The notes under the pieces: model-generated
Seen by the model: only the letters and a program-made list of their open reading frames with translations
Told to the model about the DNA's origin: nothing
The model's database searches: none
Made by a program: the position numbers and the translations under genes
Shown: positions 7,396 to 14,878 of the stretch, piece by piece
Numbering within the stretch: position 1 is the stretch's first letter
How the letters are laid out: every line of letters begins with the position of its first letter
Source of the DNA: a virus
DNA length: 24,117 nucleotides
Strand: one strand, 5' to 3'
IMG/VR virus record: IMGVR_UViG_3300042914_002590
Coordinates: 1 to 24,117 of that record

Positions 7396-9471
7396 TTATA
7401 TCGCCGCCCCGTTAGGATATATTTTTACTAGGGGTGCTTGGGGAAGTGGCGGCTTATAAATTGGCTCCAGTCCCGCAACAAGGGCAATCATTGCGCTTAC
7501 CGTTCTATCACTTGGGGTACGCTTGGATGGTTCAAAGTTCTTAAGATCTTCTAAAAGCTCCAGCCAATATATCTTTTCGCAATAGTGTTCAACATAGCTA
7601 ATCATTGAATCATTTTGTTTGGTCATAGAAAAATCTGTTACAGGGAACCCGTAATGCCTTTCTACGCTATCCTTCTTTCTCTTGCTTGGATCTATTGCGT
7701 TTAAAGGAAACTTGGCAAGATAGCCCAGTTTCCCCCTATTCTTAAAGTAGGTATAATAGTCATCTGCGACAAATTCGTAATAAACTTGATATCCGAGATA
7801 CTCGGCGGCAAGTATGATTTGATTATGAAGCTCTTCCTTTTCATTCGGTCGCCCGTAAAGGTGTCCAGTAAATAGTCCTGTGTTCAGAGGATCTCTTAAA
7901 TCGTATTTAGAATAAACCCAAGCGGAAGCCTTTGAGCCGTACTTTTTACCGCCCTGCGAGTTTGAGTACCCATCCACTCCAATAACGCCGATATCTACCC
8001 TTCCGGGCCTTTTGGTGCCATTATCGTAATAGTGTTTGTTTACCTCACCTTTCAAATTAAGGTCGCTAACAAACTCCCAAGCAAAGGTCTCCGCGTCTCT
8101 TGCATCCCTCCATCTTATTGATTGATTAATCTCATCTCTATAAAACACAACCTTTCTCTTGGGTACTGGACTTTCTTTTAGTCTTTCTATCTGTTCGTTA
8201 AGCTTAACTACATTAAATATACAGTCAGCATTTGCCGACATAAAAGCCTCAACCTCGGTGCAAGGATTCATGCGAATCTCCTCCTCAAGGTCGTCCCCGG
8301 TTCTTCCTTCGCGTCTCTTTAATATATAAGCCTTAGAACCTAATTCTATATCTTCTTCGCTAATCTCACTTATTGTATTTCCGTCTTCGTCTTTTACTAC
8401 CCACTTTTCTACTAGATATTCCTTTTGTTCGGGTGTCGGGGAAGACATAACAGAAAACCCGTACTTATCTATAAAACCTTCGTATCCATCGTAAGCTGGA
8501 CTAAAATACCTAACAAGGCGGTTAATTGTGGGCATCCTCTTATTGAGATCCGCGTTTTCCCATAGCAACTTAAACTCAGAACCCCCCTTAGACATCTTGT
8601 TAACTGTAGAAGGCATTTCCACAAAACCAACCCTCTTAACACCTTTTACAAGCGTCTTTGAGATAATCGCAAATAATTGAGATGCCTGTATTTCCTTTTC
8701 AAGCTTACCAAACTCATCTAATAGTAGACGGCTCATACGACCTCTATCGTATGCGTTTAAAACAGGCGCGCGGTAGTTAATCTTTGACCTATTACCCTCG
8801 TCCTCTTTTTGAGTCTCAGCAACGCCTTCTTTTACGTTGGATGCCTTTTGAGCAAACACAAGTTCGGTTACGCTATCTTCTCTGTTAATCTGTTTTGGTT
8901 TCAGGAACGCTGGTAATTGCCTATAGCCATAGGCAACCATCTCCGTAAACGTAGACCTTCCGTCCTCATTAGACTTTGATACTAGACCGCAGTTTGAGTT
9001 CTTGAAAAATATCGCCTCATAAACTAGATTCGATGTGGCTTGGGAAGACGCACCCTCACGGCGCTTTTTGCTTCGTATAACCCCTAAAGCCCAAGGCGTG
9101 TTTTCCCAATGCTCTAAGAATGTAAAATAACGCCTATCGCAATCCCTGTATTCGGGACGAGAGCCATCCTCCAGCGTCCACCATTGCAAATAGAAATAAT
9201 ACTTCTTGGTAATAAAATAGGGCTTACCATATATATATACCCAAATACCTCTTTTACACCTTTGAAGTTCTCTAATTGCGAACTCCTCCTGCTCTTCTGT
9301 AAGTATTAAATCTCCACTTTTTGTATACTGAACCTTATCGAAGAACTCAGGCAGTTCTTCCCGAACCCACATCTGCTCTTCTTTTGGTTTGTCCCAATTA
9401 AGAATTTGTTTGTGCGGGGGAACATCTGGAATCCGGCAATGGGTTCCGTATATTAGCTCCTGATTAGCCAT
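7396..9471 (-). CDS. terL: terminase large subunit
   Basis: The packaging motor: an N-terminal ATPase and a C-terminal RNase-H-like nuclease, 691 residues. A degenerate Walker A lies near residues 133-142 (RSKKRREGAS), with a Walker B RLLLDEFGK at 248-256. Nuclease acidic residues are visible at GVDGYSN (D500), VADDYY (about D570-571) and SDRTVSAM (D655). An ALGVIRSKKRREG context like this occurs in large TerLs that lack a classic GxxxxGKS/T. It starts at ATG 9471, a few bases from the previous stop. It is followed by the portal gene as expected. Recognised with high confidence. Confidence 0.92.
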   Translation of the reverse strand: MANQELIYGTHCRIPDVPPHKQILNWDKPKEEQMWVREELPEFFDKVQYTKSGDLILTEEQEEFAIRELQRCKRGIWVYIYGKPYFITKKYYFYLQWWTLEDGSRPEYRDCDRRYFTFLEHWENTPWALGVIRSKKRREGASSQATSNLVYEAIFFKNSNCGLVSKSNEDGRSTFTEMVAYGYRQLPAFLKPKQINREDSVTELVFAQKASNVKEGVAETQKEDEGNRSKINYRAPVLNAYDRGRMSRLLLDEFGKLEKEIQASQLFAIISKTLVKGVKRVGFVEMPSTVNKMSKGGSEFKLLWENADLNKRMPTINRLVRYFSPAYDGYEGFIDKYGFSVMSSPTPEQKEYLVEKWVVKDEDGNTISEISEEDIELGSKAYILKRREGRTGDDLEEEIRMNPCTEVEAFMSANADCIFNVVKLNEQIERLKESPVPKRKVVFYRDEINQSIRWRDARDAETFAWEFVSDLNLKGEVNKHYYDNGTKRPGRVDIGVIGVDGYSNSQGGKKYGSKASAWVYSKYDLRDPLNTGLFTGHLYGRPNEKEELHNQIILAAEYLGYQVYYEFVADDYYTYFKNRGKLGYLAKFPLNAIDPSKRKKDSVERHYGFPVTDFSMTKQNDSMISYVEHYCEKIYWLELLEDLKNFEPSKRTPSDRTVSAMIALVAGLEPIYKPPLPQAPLVKIYPNGAAI

Positions 9472-9473
9472 AC

Positions 9474-9608
9474 TTACTTCTTACCGCCTTGTCCTCTACT
9501 TATCACAGACCTTTTATCGCGCTTGTTTCTTGACTTCTGCGCCTTTCCTCCTTTAGTCTTGTAAAAGACAACTTTTCTTGCGTCCGAACCTGATTTTGCT
9601 TTTGCCAT
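9474..9608 (-). CDS. small basic protein before terL
   Basis: A 44-residue reading frame, ATG 9608 to TAA 9474, fills the gap ahead of terL with two bases to spare. The sequence starts MAKAKSGSDARKVVFYKTKG and continues with GGKAQKSRNKRDKRSVISRG, ending in GGKK. It is very basic. No known domain. The tight packing between two genes and a start with no overlap problem support it. Confidence 0.7.
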   Translation of the reverse strand: MAKAKSGSDARKVVFYKTKGGKAQKSRNKRDKRSVISRGQGGKK

Positions 9609-9610
9609 AG

Positions 9611-9937
9611 TTAATCTCTTATATCAGCAATTCTATCTAAAAATGGTTTCTTCTCTTCCTTTTTCATTCCGGGTATGCTTTCGCTTAGCGAACGTATTGA
9701 TTCGCTAACGGCGCTACTCTTTTCAAGTATCTTGAAAATACGCTCAAAGCTTTTGTCTTTAGCGTCATCAATATTTACGTTCTTAAGATTGACACTATTT
9801 AAAAGGTCAGCCATTTCGTTTGCTTTGCGCTGAAGACTATAGTAGAGCTTGGCAACTCCGCTATTTTTATAACCTTCTAATTCTTTTTCAAGCTCGGCTA
9901 TTTTGTCTTCAAGAATTTTTTTTCCAGCGTCAGTCAT
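9611..9937 (-). CDS. coiled-coil protein, possible small terminase
   Basis: A 108-residue protein made largely of amphipathic helices (KKILEDKIAELEKELEGY; SFERIFKILEKSSAVSESIRSLSES). It lies just upstream of terL, where a small terminase subunit is often found, and its length and helical nature fit, but no DNA-binding HTH is obvious at the N-terminus. It overlaps the preceding gene by four bases (9934-9937). Small-terminase role is a guess. Confidence 0.65.
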   Translation of the reverse strand: MTDAGKKILEDKIAELEKELEGYKNSGVAKLYYSLQRKANEMADLLNSVNLKNVNIDDAKDKSFERIFKILEKSSAVSESIRSLSESIPGMKKEEKKPFLDRIADIRD

Positions 9938-10590
9938 ACAATAGTTTTTGCAGAAGTAGGTGTTAAGCCAACAAGAAGTTTTCCTTTATTTAAAAGCTCT
10001 GTCAAGTCTTCCCGAACAGCAATAACCTCTTCTCTTTCGTGGTCTTCGCCGGGGAAATGACGGAATCTAATTATACTTTCTTCTCTACCTTTTTTACCTT
10101 GAAATATTATCTCGTAGTCGCAAGATTTTAAAGTATGAACAATCTTGCCTTTAAACTCTCCTGTTGTGACATACAAAATATCTGGCATCACCTTTGGTTC
10201 AATACCATCCAAGAGTCCTTCGTATGGCCTAAAAACCCTTAACGCAAAATCAAAACCTTTTAACGGCTTCCATTCTTCATCAAACCAAGCATAACATTGG
10301 TCCGCAGGAACGGAATAGTATTTAATATCGCTTCCTTCTATTTCTCCAGAAAGATTTGCGTAGTTGTTTATCTTGTAAGAGTCGTGAGTCATATTTGGGT
10401 GTATGAGAATTTCACTACCCTCCTTTAACCCGTCTCCGTCAATTACAATAGCATTAACTGGATGCGTCTCCCTTTTATTGAGATTATTCCAGTTTCTCTC
10501 TAATCTTATTTTTAGCCCACCTTCAAATGTGTAGCTATTCTTGCTTTCGTGATCTACGCTAATAATTACTTTGCCCTCTACGGCCTTCAT
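9934..10590 (-). CDS. beta-rich protein, possible GroES-like co-chaperonin
   Basis: A 218-residue protein. Its N-terminal part starts with KAVEGKVIISVD, then has HPVNAIVIDGDGLKEGSEIL, which resembles the pattern of GroES-like barrels (a variable first strand, then a V/I-rich strand, then a Gly-x-x-h turn), and phages of this kind often carry co-chaperonins for capsid folding. The C-terminal 100 residues are extra and beta rich (VMPDILYVTTGEFKGKIVHT). The resemblance is weak, and a structural protein is the main alternative. The start is ATG 10590; the stop overlaps the next start by four bases. Confidence 0.6.
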   Translation of the reverse strand: MKAVEGKVIISVDHESKNSYTFEGGLKIRLERNWNNLNKRETHPVNAIVIDGDGLKEGSEILIHPNMTHDSYKINNYANLSGEIEGSDIKYYSVPADQCYAWFDEEWKPLKGFDFALRVFRPYEGLLDGIEPKVMPDILYVTTGEFKGKIVHTLKSCDYEIIFQGKKGREESIIRFRHFPGEDHEREEVIAVREDLTELLNKGKLLVGLTPTSAKTIV

Positions 10591-10623
10591 AAAGTTGTTT
10601 GTGTGTCAGTAAATATACGAGAA

Positions 10624-10935
10624 TTATTTCTTGTATCTCATAATTGGCGATTTTTTAAACCGCTCAATTATTCTTTCGTTTTCCATTTCTTTAATCGCCT
10701 CTTTCCCCATTCTATTTACTCTTTCCTGCATCTTCTTGTCGCCATAGAAATCTTCCTTTTCAAGCTCGCTAATCATCCCGGTTTCTCTTTGTTTTGCACT
10801 AAGAGGTTTTTCAACTTTGACAACTTTAATACTTGCCTTTACAACGGGCTTTTTCTTCTTACCATAGAAATCTTCTTTCTCAAGCTCCTTAATCATTCCT
10901 GCCTCTCTTTGTTTCGCAGTTAATTCTGGTTTCAT
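10624..10935 (-). CDS. small protein with two 24-residue internal repeats
   Basis: A 103-residue, very charged protein. Residues about 5-28 (LTAKQREAGMIKELEKEDFY) and about 45-68 (LSAKQRETGMISELEKEDFY) are near copies separated by a Lys/Val linker, so the protein is a duplicated helical unit. Its C-terminus is basic (IERFKKSPIMRYKK). It begins at ATG 10935, sharing one base with the upstream stop (TAATG). No named family. A helical peptide repeated twice might bind a dimeric partner; nothing more can be said. Confidence 0.7.
   Translation of the reverse strand: MKPELTAKQREAGMIKELEKEDFYGKKKKPVVKASIKVVKVEKPLSAKQRETGMISELEKEDFYGDKKMQERVNRMGKEAIKEMENERIIERFKKSPIMRYKK
10741..10920. repeat. two 60-bp direct repeats, 120 bp apart
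   Basis: Bases 10741-10800 and 10861-10920 align without gaps, with 49 of 60 identical by my count. They encode the internal protein repeat of the gene at 10624-10935. Most differences are at third codon positions, which suggests an older duplication under protein-level selection. Confidence 0.9.
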
Positions 10936-11249
10936 TATTTTTTATTTTTATTTCTTTTTGAAATATTTTTAGCTTTTGCTTTTGCGTCTGCCTTTGAAGA
11001 AGCGCCCCAAGCTCTTAAAGACAAAAGAAGTCTTGTTGGCTTCCCATCTTTATACTCTGGGCCGGGCATACCACCCATACGAGCAAGAAAGCTTGCTCTG
11101 CGAGGATTATCGCCCGACTTTACTGGGGCCTTTAATGTACCTCCAGTTTGTGCTTTATATGAAGCTCGGCCTTTTTCATTCAAGCCTCCTTTAGGATTCT
11201 TGCCTTCGGAACGAGACCAAGCGGCGCTTTTAAATCTAATTTTTGGCAT
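10935..11249 (-). CDS. DUF6321-like phage protein
   Basis: A 104-residue basic protein with the recognisable sequence WSRSEGKNPKGGLNEKGRAS, then SGDNPRRASFLARMGGMPGP, then TRLLLSLRAWGASSK. These blocks define the DUF6321 family, found in phages and in some bacterial genomes; function unknown. A basic, Gly-rich protein with several invariant Arg/Lys would fit nucleic-acid contact. It is the first gene after a candidate promoter at 11264-11294. Confidence 0.85.
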   Translation of the reverse strand: MPKIRFKSAAWSRSEGKNPKGGLNEKGRASYKAQTGGTLKAPVKSGDNPRRASFLARMGGMPGPEYKDGKPTRLLLSLRAWGASSKADAKAKAKNISKRNKNKK

Positions 11250-11263
11250 AAAATACCTTTTAC

Positions 11264-11294
11264 CAAAGTTAACATTTTTTTGCCACCAAATAAA
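11264..11294 (-). promoter_or_regulatory. candidate promoter for the head/packaging operon
   Basis: On the minus strand TTTA (11294-11291), a 19-base spacer and TAACTTTG (11271-11264) match the Bacteroidota pattern TTTG-N19-TAnnTTTG with one mismatch in the -33 box. It overlaps the end of the methyltransferase gene, and the DUF6321 gene starts at 11249, giving a leader of about 10 bases. This would let packaging and head genes be transcribed separately from the glycosyltransferases upstream. Confidence 0.5.
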
Positions 11295-11790
11295 AAGAGT
11301 ACCTATCTTCCCCTACATCAAGGCCGTCCTCAATAATTTCAAAATAAGGTAGAAAATAGGGGTGTCCCGTAAAGTTTAGGGCTTCCCCGCAAAAGGTACG
11401 GCGAAACCAAAACATAAAGTCCGCGTGTTTGGTATCGTGGAAATGCTCCCTATTCTCATAATTGTTATAATAATTTCCGTCTGGTAAGTATAAAATGAAA
11501 TAACCCCCAGATTTCAAAAGCTTTGACCATTCTAATACCGCTCTAAAAGAATCGGGTAAATGCTCTAAAACGTGGGAGCTAAAACAACAATCAAACTTTT
11601 CTACCAATTCTGGGAATTGAGTATCAAGGCCGTATAGACTACTTGTTAATTTTTGGACGTGGGGGAATTGACGACCGTCAATTCCCACGGCGTGTGGGCA
11701 AATAAGATCATCACCGCAACCAATATCCACAACTTCCCCAGCCAAATACTTTTCAATCTTGTATTTAATTTTTGAAGCTTCTGATGGCAT
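11269..11790 (-). CDS. class I SAM-dependent methyltransferase
   Basis: A 173-residue Rossmann methyltransferase. Motif I is VVDIGCGDDL (about residues 20-29), followed by VGIDGRQFP, then CFSSHVLEHLPD (motif IV/acceptor loop) and LKSGGYFILYLPD (motif V-like). It lacks an extra target-recognition domain, as in small-molecule, sugar or lipid methyltransferases that act on glycan ends. Two genes away from a GT9 fusion and a GT-B-like protein, it may methylate a sugar. The start at 11790 directly follows the stop of the fusion protein. The peptide AGEVVDIG at residues 17-24 coincides with a copy of the dispersed GGGAAG motif (see findings). Confidence 0.85.
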   Translation of the reverse strand: MPSEASKIKYKIEKYLAGEVVDIGCGDDLICPHAVGIDGRQFPHVQKLTSSLYGLDTQFPELVEKFDCCFSSHVLEHLPDSFRAVLEWSKLLKSGGYFILYLPDGNYYNNYENREHFHDTKHADFMFWFRRTFCGEALNFTGHPYFLPYFEIIEDGLDVGEDRYSFYLVAKKC

Positions 11791-11791
11791 A

Positions 11792-13237
11792 TTATTTTAT
11801 TAATTTTTGTACCGAATCTATGGCCTCTAAAACTTTAGCCGTAGAATATACAGCACAAGGAGGCATTGTCTCATTAATATAACAAGGTTCGCTTTCAACC
11901 CCTGTCTGTTCGTGCCAACAATATGGTTTATTACAAATTGGGCTACCGCTAACGTGGTTCGTTAGTAATATCTTGTTGGAAATCTCCGCGTGGACTATTT
12001 CGGGGTTTGTATTGCCAAAGAAAAGAATGGACGGAACATTAAATGCTGAAGCGACGTGGCTAACGCCGCTATCTATTCCGATAAAAAAGTCGGCACCCCC
12101 AACAGCCCAACACAAAAAATTCTCATTCATCGTATTTAGATAAATGGCGTTTTTGATGAGCGGCACATTTCTTTTGCCTACTTGAAACACCGCATATCCT
12201 CTTGATTGAATATTTGCTACAACACTTTCCCAGTCAACTCCAAATACATTTCTTCCAGATTGTTTTATTCCTTCAAGGTGTATGATACAATATTTTGGAG
12301 ATAATTTTGTTGCTTCGTTAATTTCAAACCCTACATGCAACTTAGGATTTCTTATTTCCCCGTCTTTTATTCCGCAATACTGATAATATGTGAGCAACCT
12401 GTTTTGTTTTGGAAAAGACTCGTAAGCCATATCCAAGTTATAAAACTCGGCTGTATCTAAAAAGATTTTATTTATAGCTTTAGGGTGATGTACGGGGAAG
12501 TAGTGGTTTACAAACAACATATAAAATTGGTCAAGCGTATCTAAAACAACCCTGTAGCCTTTTTTATGGAAATAATGAAGTACGGGTTCAACGAGTATTA
12601 CATCACCCATTGATGCTTGCCTTTTTACAATCACGGTTTTTTGATACGGTTTGTGAAATCTACCGTGAAAACCAAATGTGTCGTAAATTGGGGGACGAAG
12701 TTCGTAAGCAAACTTATCGGCAGTTTCTTCATCAGCAAAATTGAAACCGTAACCATTTTCTAAATAGTGTCGGTATAATCTACCAATAATTTCATCTTCG
12801 GGAGATGTTATCTCTATATTCTTATCTGTTGCAATAATTGTTTGTAGCCTAAACGATCTTAAAGAAAATCCTCCGTTCCCTACATTACGGCCATCTGTAT
12901 AAAGCCAAGGTGCGCCAATGTAATCGTAATTATAAAAATCATCACTCCATGATTTCCCGTTTAGAACATATCCGTCGTGCTGAATTATAAGACAAAACTC
13001 CGTATTTATATATTTATAAAGTTCCTTTACAACAAAGCGAGAGTATTCTTCTTTGGATTTGATGGGTAATATTTTTATTACCTGTATTTTATATCCTAAG
13101 TCCATATCTCGGTCTGTCAAAAACTTAACAGAAGCAAAGTCGCATTGCTCCATACTTTTTTGTATAGCAACAAGCGCTTCGCCGTGACGAGAGCAATCAA
13201 TACAAATTAATGTTACCCTACTTAGCTTTGTTCTCAT
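11792..13237 (-). CDS. DUF5672-GT9 two-domain glycosyltransferase
   Basis: A 481-residue fusion. Residues about 1-190 match DUF5672, a GT-A-like domain: QHDGYVLNGKSW at 86-97, YDYIGAPW at 104-111, and GNGGFSLR at 120-127. Residues from about 200 to 481 resemble GT9, the ADP-heptose:LPS heptosyltransferase family: ASMGDVILVEP at 208-218 (acceptor-side loop), IIHLEG at 318-323, and the donor-site stretch IGIDSGVSHVASAFNVPSI at about 386-404 with FFG after it. A Cys-rich C-terminus follows (CNKPYCW, PCYINETMPPC). GT9 enzymes use ADP-activated heptose or related sugars. The rightward cassette at 16881-18827 could make such a donor. Likely cytosolic or membrane-associated. The acceptor is unknown: LPS core, capsule, virion protein or DNA are all possible. 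Confidence 0.85.
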   Translation of the reverse strand: MRTKLSRVTLICIDCSRHGEALVAIQKSMEQCDFASVKFLTDRDMDLGYKIQVIKILPIKSKEEYSRFVVKELYKYINTEFCLIIQHDGYVLNGKSWSDDFYNYDYIGAPWLYTDGRNVGNGGFSLRSFRLQTIIATDKNIEITSPEDEIIGRLYRHYLENGYGFNFADEETADKFAYELRPPIYDTFGFHGRFHKPYQKTVIVKRQASMGDVILVEPVLHYFHKKGYRVVLDTLDQFYMLFVNHYFPVHHPKAINKIFLDTAEFYNLDMAYESFPKQNRLLTYYQYCGIKDGEIRNPKLHVGFEINEATKLSPKYCIIHLEGIKQSGRNVFGVDWESVVANIQSRGYAVFQVGKRNVPLIKNAIYLNTMNENFLCWAVGGADFFIGIDSGVSHVASAFNVPSILFFGNTNPEIVHAEISNKILLTNHVSGSPICNKPYCWHEQTGVESEPCYINETMPPCAVYSTAKVLEAIDSVQKLIK

Positions 13238-13343
13238 TCCACGTTTTTTTAAGTCTCCGATAAACCTTTTTCATTAAGTCGGGGGAAGACGTGGTAATAA
13301 TTTGCGCTAACTTCTTAAGTTTTTTAGCTCTTACTTTTCTCAT
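13218..13343 (-). CDS. small basic protein (41 aa)
   Basis: ATG 13343 overlaps the stop of the upstream gene (ATGA, 13340-13343), and the frame ends at TAG 13218, overlapping the start of the GT9 fusion by 20 bases. The protein begins MRKVRAKKLKKLAQIITTSS and continues with PDLMKKVYRRLKKTWNEN. It is strongly basic and mostly helical. I accept it because it exactly bridges two genes with a coupled start; similar Lys/Arg-rich MRKxRAKxLRKxA proteins are common in phages of this kind. It contains one very good copy of the dispersed motif (around 13283). Confidence 0.65.
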   Translation of the reverse strand: MRKVRAKKLKKLAQIITTSSPDLMKKVYRRLKKTWNENKAK

Positions 13344-13561
13344 TGTTTCCAGTTTATAGGTATTTCAATATCAAATCCGTTCCCGTACATTGGATTGCCG
13401 TATATCCGAATATCTTCAGATAGGTAATGTAACACTACCCCGCCCTTAAGCCTAACAAGCCAAACCGTATTGACGTCAATCCCGTAGTCTATAAGCAAAA
13501 GGGCATCACCCTCTCCGTGAGGTGTGTGTACTGGAATTGGTGTTTTAAATTCGTGAATCAT
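13340..13561 (-). CDS. small conserved-type phage protein
   Basis: A 73-residue protein starting MIHEFKTPIPVHTPHGEGDA, with a beta-rich middle (LLLIDYGIDVNTVWLVRLKGG) and a Gly/Pro-rich end. Such proteins with HTPHGEGDALLLIDYGIDVN-like cores recur in phage genomes next to sugar or late genes; function unknown. It overlaps both neighbours by four bases (13558-13561, 13340-13343). Confidence 0.75.
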   Translation of the reverse strand: MIHEFKTPIPVHTPHGEGDALLLIDYGIDVNTVWLVRLKGGVVLHYLSEDIRIYGNPMYGNGFDIEIPINWKQ

Positions 13562-14397
13562 TTAGCCAACTTATTAAAATAATAATCAAGACTTCCCTGA
13601 TGATAAAAATCATAGCCACCATTACCTACGGGTATTACATTTGGCATCATCGGGAACAGCTCTAAGATACGATTAACTTTCATTGCCTCTGCAAGTTGAA
13701 AGCAAAAGCTCTGGTTGCCTAAAAAGAACTTACAGCCTTTTATCCAAGCCGCTAGTTGATAAAAATCATCAACATCAAGCCTTGGGATATCTAAGTCCCA
13801 AGTTCTGCAAAAAAGATTCCTTTCGTTTTCAAGCCCAGCAAACACAAGTTTGTCTTGATGTTCCTTTAAAAAGAAGTAGTTAATAAGATGATTTCTGTAG
13901 CGCTGAGTAAAGTTTATAATAATCTTGTCATTTTTCTTTGCCTTGACATTCAAATAAGGCTGGGAAAGGTCAGAGGCCATCTGGGGAAAAACATAATTAA
14001 ACCATCTGTTAAGACTTCCTCTTGGTTGATTTGTGTATCTTTCTTGTCTAATTAAGTCAAAATCAATATCCACGACTTCCCCAGCATACTTACAAAAATC
14101 TTCTATGTATGGCTGGGAAGTTATGAGCCTCTTTAAATTATCAAACATATAGTCCGACATACATATCGGCTCATCAAATTCATTCTTAAATGGGTGGATA
14201 CTTCCATCGTATCCAGCCCCCGGCATACCTATTCTTTGGTACACTATAGTTTTCCTACCCGTATCTTCCCAAATCTTTTTAAGTCCCGCCATGAAGCTTA
14301 TCAGATCGCCAGAAGGTGATGACGTCTTGCATTTTAGCGGATTATTTGTTATCTTTGGTTCGATATTTTCGCAGCGTTTGCGAAGAGTTTTCTTCAC
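13558..14397 (-). CDS. GT-B-like glycosyltransferase
   Basis: A 279-residue protein starting at GTG 14397. No ATG fits upstream: an N-terminal TSSPSGDLISFMAGLKKIW segment must be kept, since it resembles the opening strand/loop of GT-B enzymes. Other marks are VYQRIGMPGAGYDG, KIIINFTQRYRN (about residues 180-190) and FFLGNQSFCFQLAEAMKVNR near residues 235-254, with spacing like the donor-binding loop of GT9 relatives, followed by LELFP and a Tyr-rich C-terminus. It is the first gene of the leftward array and directly upstream of the small gene at 13340. Together with the DUF5672-GT9 fusion it suggests two sequential sugar transfers. Specificity unknown. Confidence 0.7.
   Translation of the reverse strand: MKKTLRKRCENIEPKITNNPLKCKTSSPSGDLISFMAGLKKIWEDTGRKTIVYQRIGMPGAGYDGSIHPFKNEFDEPICMSDYMFDNLKRLITSQPYIEDFCKYAGEVVDIDFDLIRQERYTNQPRGSLNRWFNYVFPQMASDLSQPYLNVKAKKNDKIIINFTQRYRNHLINYFFLKEHQDKLVFAGLENERNLFCRTWDLDIPRLDVDDFYQLAAWIKGCKFFLGNQSFCFQLAEAMKVNRILELFPMMPNVIPVGNGGYDFYHQGSLDYYFNKLAK
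14326..14357 (+). promoter_or_regulatory. weak candidate promoter for gene at 14415
   Basis: CTTG (14326-14329), a 20-base spacer and TATCTTTG (14350-14357) match the Bacteroidota promoter pattern with one mismatch at -33. It would give a leader of about 50 bases for the rightward gene at 14415. It lies inside the start of the opposite-strand glycosyltransferase gene, which lowers its weight. Confidence 0.3.
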
Positions 14398-14414
14398 AGC
14401 TAAATTTTTTAAAA

Positions 14415-14675
14415 ATGGCTAATTTGTTTTTGGTGCAGGTTTACGGAATTGACGCGCCCGGCGGAAGCACAGAAATCGCTGCTGCTGGTGGACAAGCAAA
14501 TCTTTTTGCTTCTCAAAGCCCAATTCACGTTTACCCCACTACCGAGACTCGCGGGGTAGCCCAAGTACAATGTAACGCAGTTGTTGAAGTTCTTCCACAG
14601 GGATTGAATCAAATCTCTACGAAGTACTTTACCGACAGAACTGTTGCTCAAGTACAGTCTTTGGCTAACGCCTAA
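14415..14675 (+). CDS. small protein of unknown function
   Basis: An 86-residue protein on the plus strand: MANLFLVQVYGIDAPGGSTE at the N-terminus, an Ala/Gly loop, and HVYPTTETRGVAQVQCNAVV in the middle. It looks like a small beta-sandwich, perhaps a virion protein. I choose ATG 14415 because the upstream extension to 14316 is antisense to the conserved start of the glycosyltransferase. The gene lies alone between the two divergent arrays and ends just before a bidirectional terminator. No named family. If structural, it is the only one on this strand in the window. Confidence 0.7.
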   Translation: MANLFLVQVYGIDAPGGSTEIAAAGGQANLFASQSPIHVYPTTETRGVAQVQCNAVVEVLPQGLNQISTKYFTDRTVAQVQSLANA

Positions 14676-14692
14676 TCGATTTAATTCGATTG

Positions 14693-14724
14693 AAAAAGTC
14701 CGGCCCATAGTGGTCGGATTTTTT
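14693..14724. terminator. bidirectional intrinsic terminator
   Basis: AAAAAGTCCGGCC and GGTCGGATTTTT pair around a 6-base loop (CATAGT). The GC-rich core has 8 pairs, two of them G-T wobbles, flanked by A/T runs that act as a T-tail on either strand. It ends the rightward gene at 14415 and also the leftward gene at 14723. Confidence 0.8.
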
Positions 14725-14878
14725 ATTTTAACGAGTCTTTGATTTGAGAAAGCGCCTGCTGTTTGTCATCTATCTCTTTTGACAGCCAATTAATTAAAAA
14801 TTGCAGCACGTTAGCGCGCTCCTGAAGCTCTCCCTTGCTAAGCTCTTTAACAAGCTTGTCCACGTTAATTTTTTCCAT
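14723..14878 (-). CDS. small helical protein (51 aa)
   Basis: ATG 14878 shares one base with the stop of the LuxR-type gene (TAATG), and the stop is at 14723, directly in the T-tail of the terminator. The protein is MEKINVDKLVKELSKGELQE followed by RANVLQFLINWLSKEIDDKQ, amphipathic helix throughout. As a co-transcribed, translationally coupled partner of a DNA-binding protein, it could be an accessory or antagonist subunit, but no family is recognised. Confidence 0.7.
   Translation of the reverse strand: MEKINVDKLVKELSKGELQERANVLQFLINWLSKEIDDKQQALSQIKDSLK

Noticed and set aside
14316-14414. The plus-strand extension upstream of ATG 14415
   Set aside because: It is antisense to the conserved N-terminus of the GT-B-like protein, and ATG 14415 gives a sensible protein.
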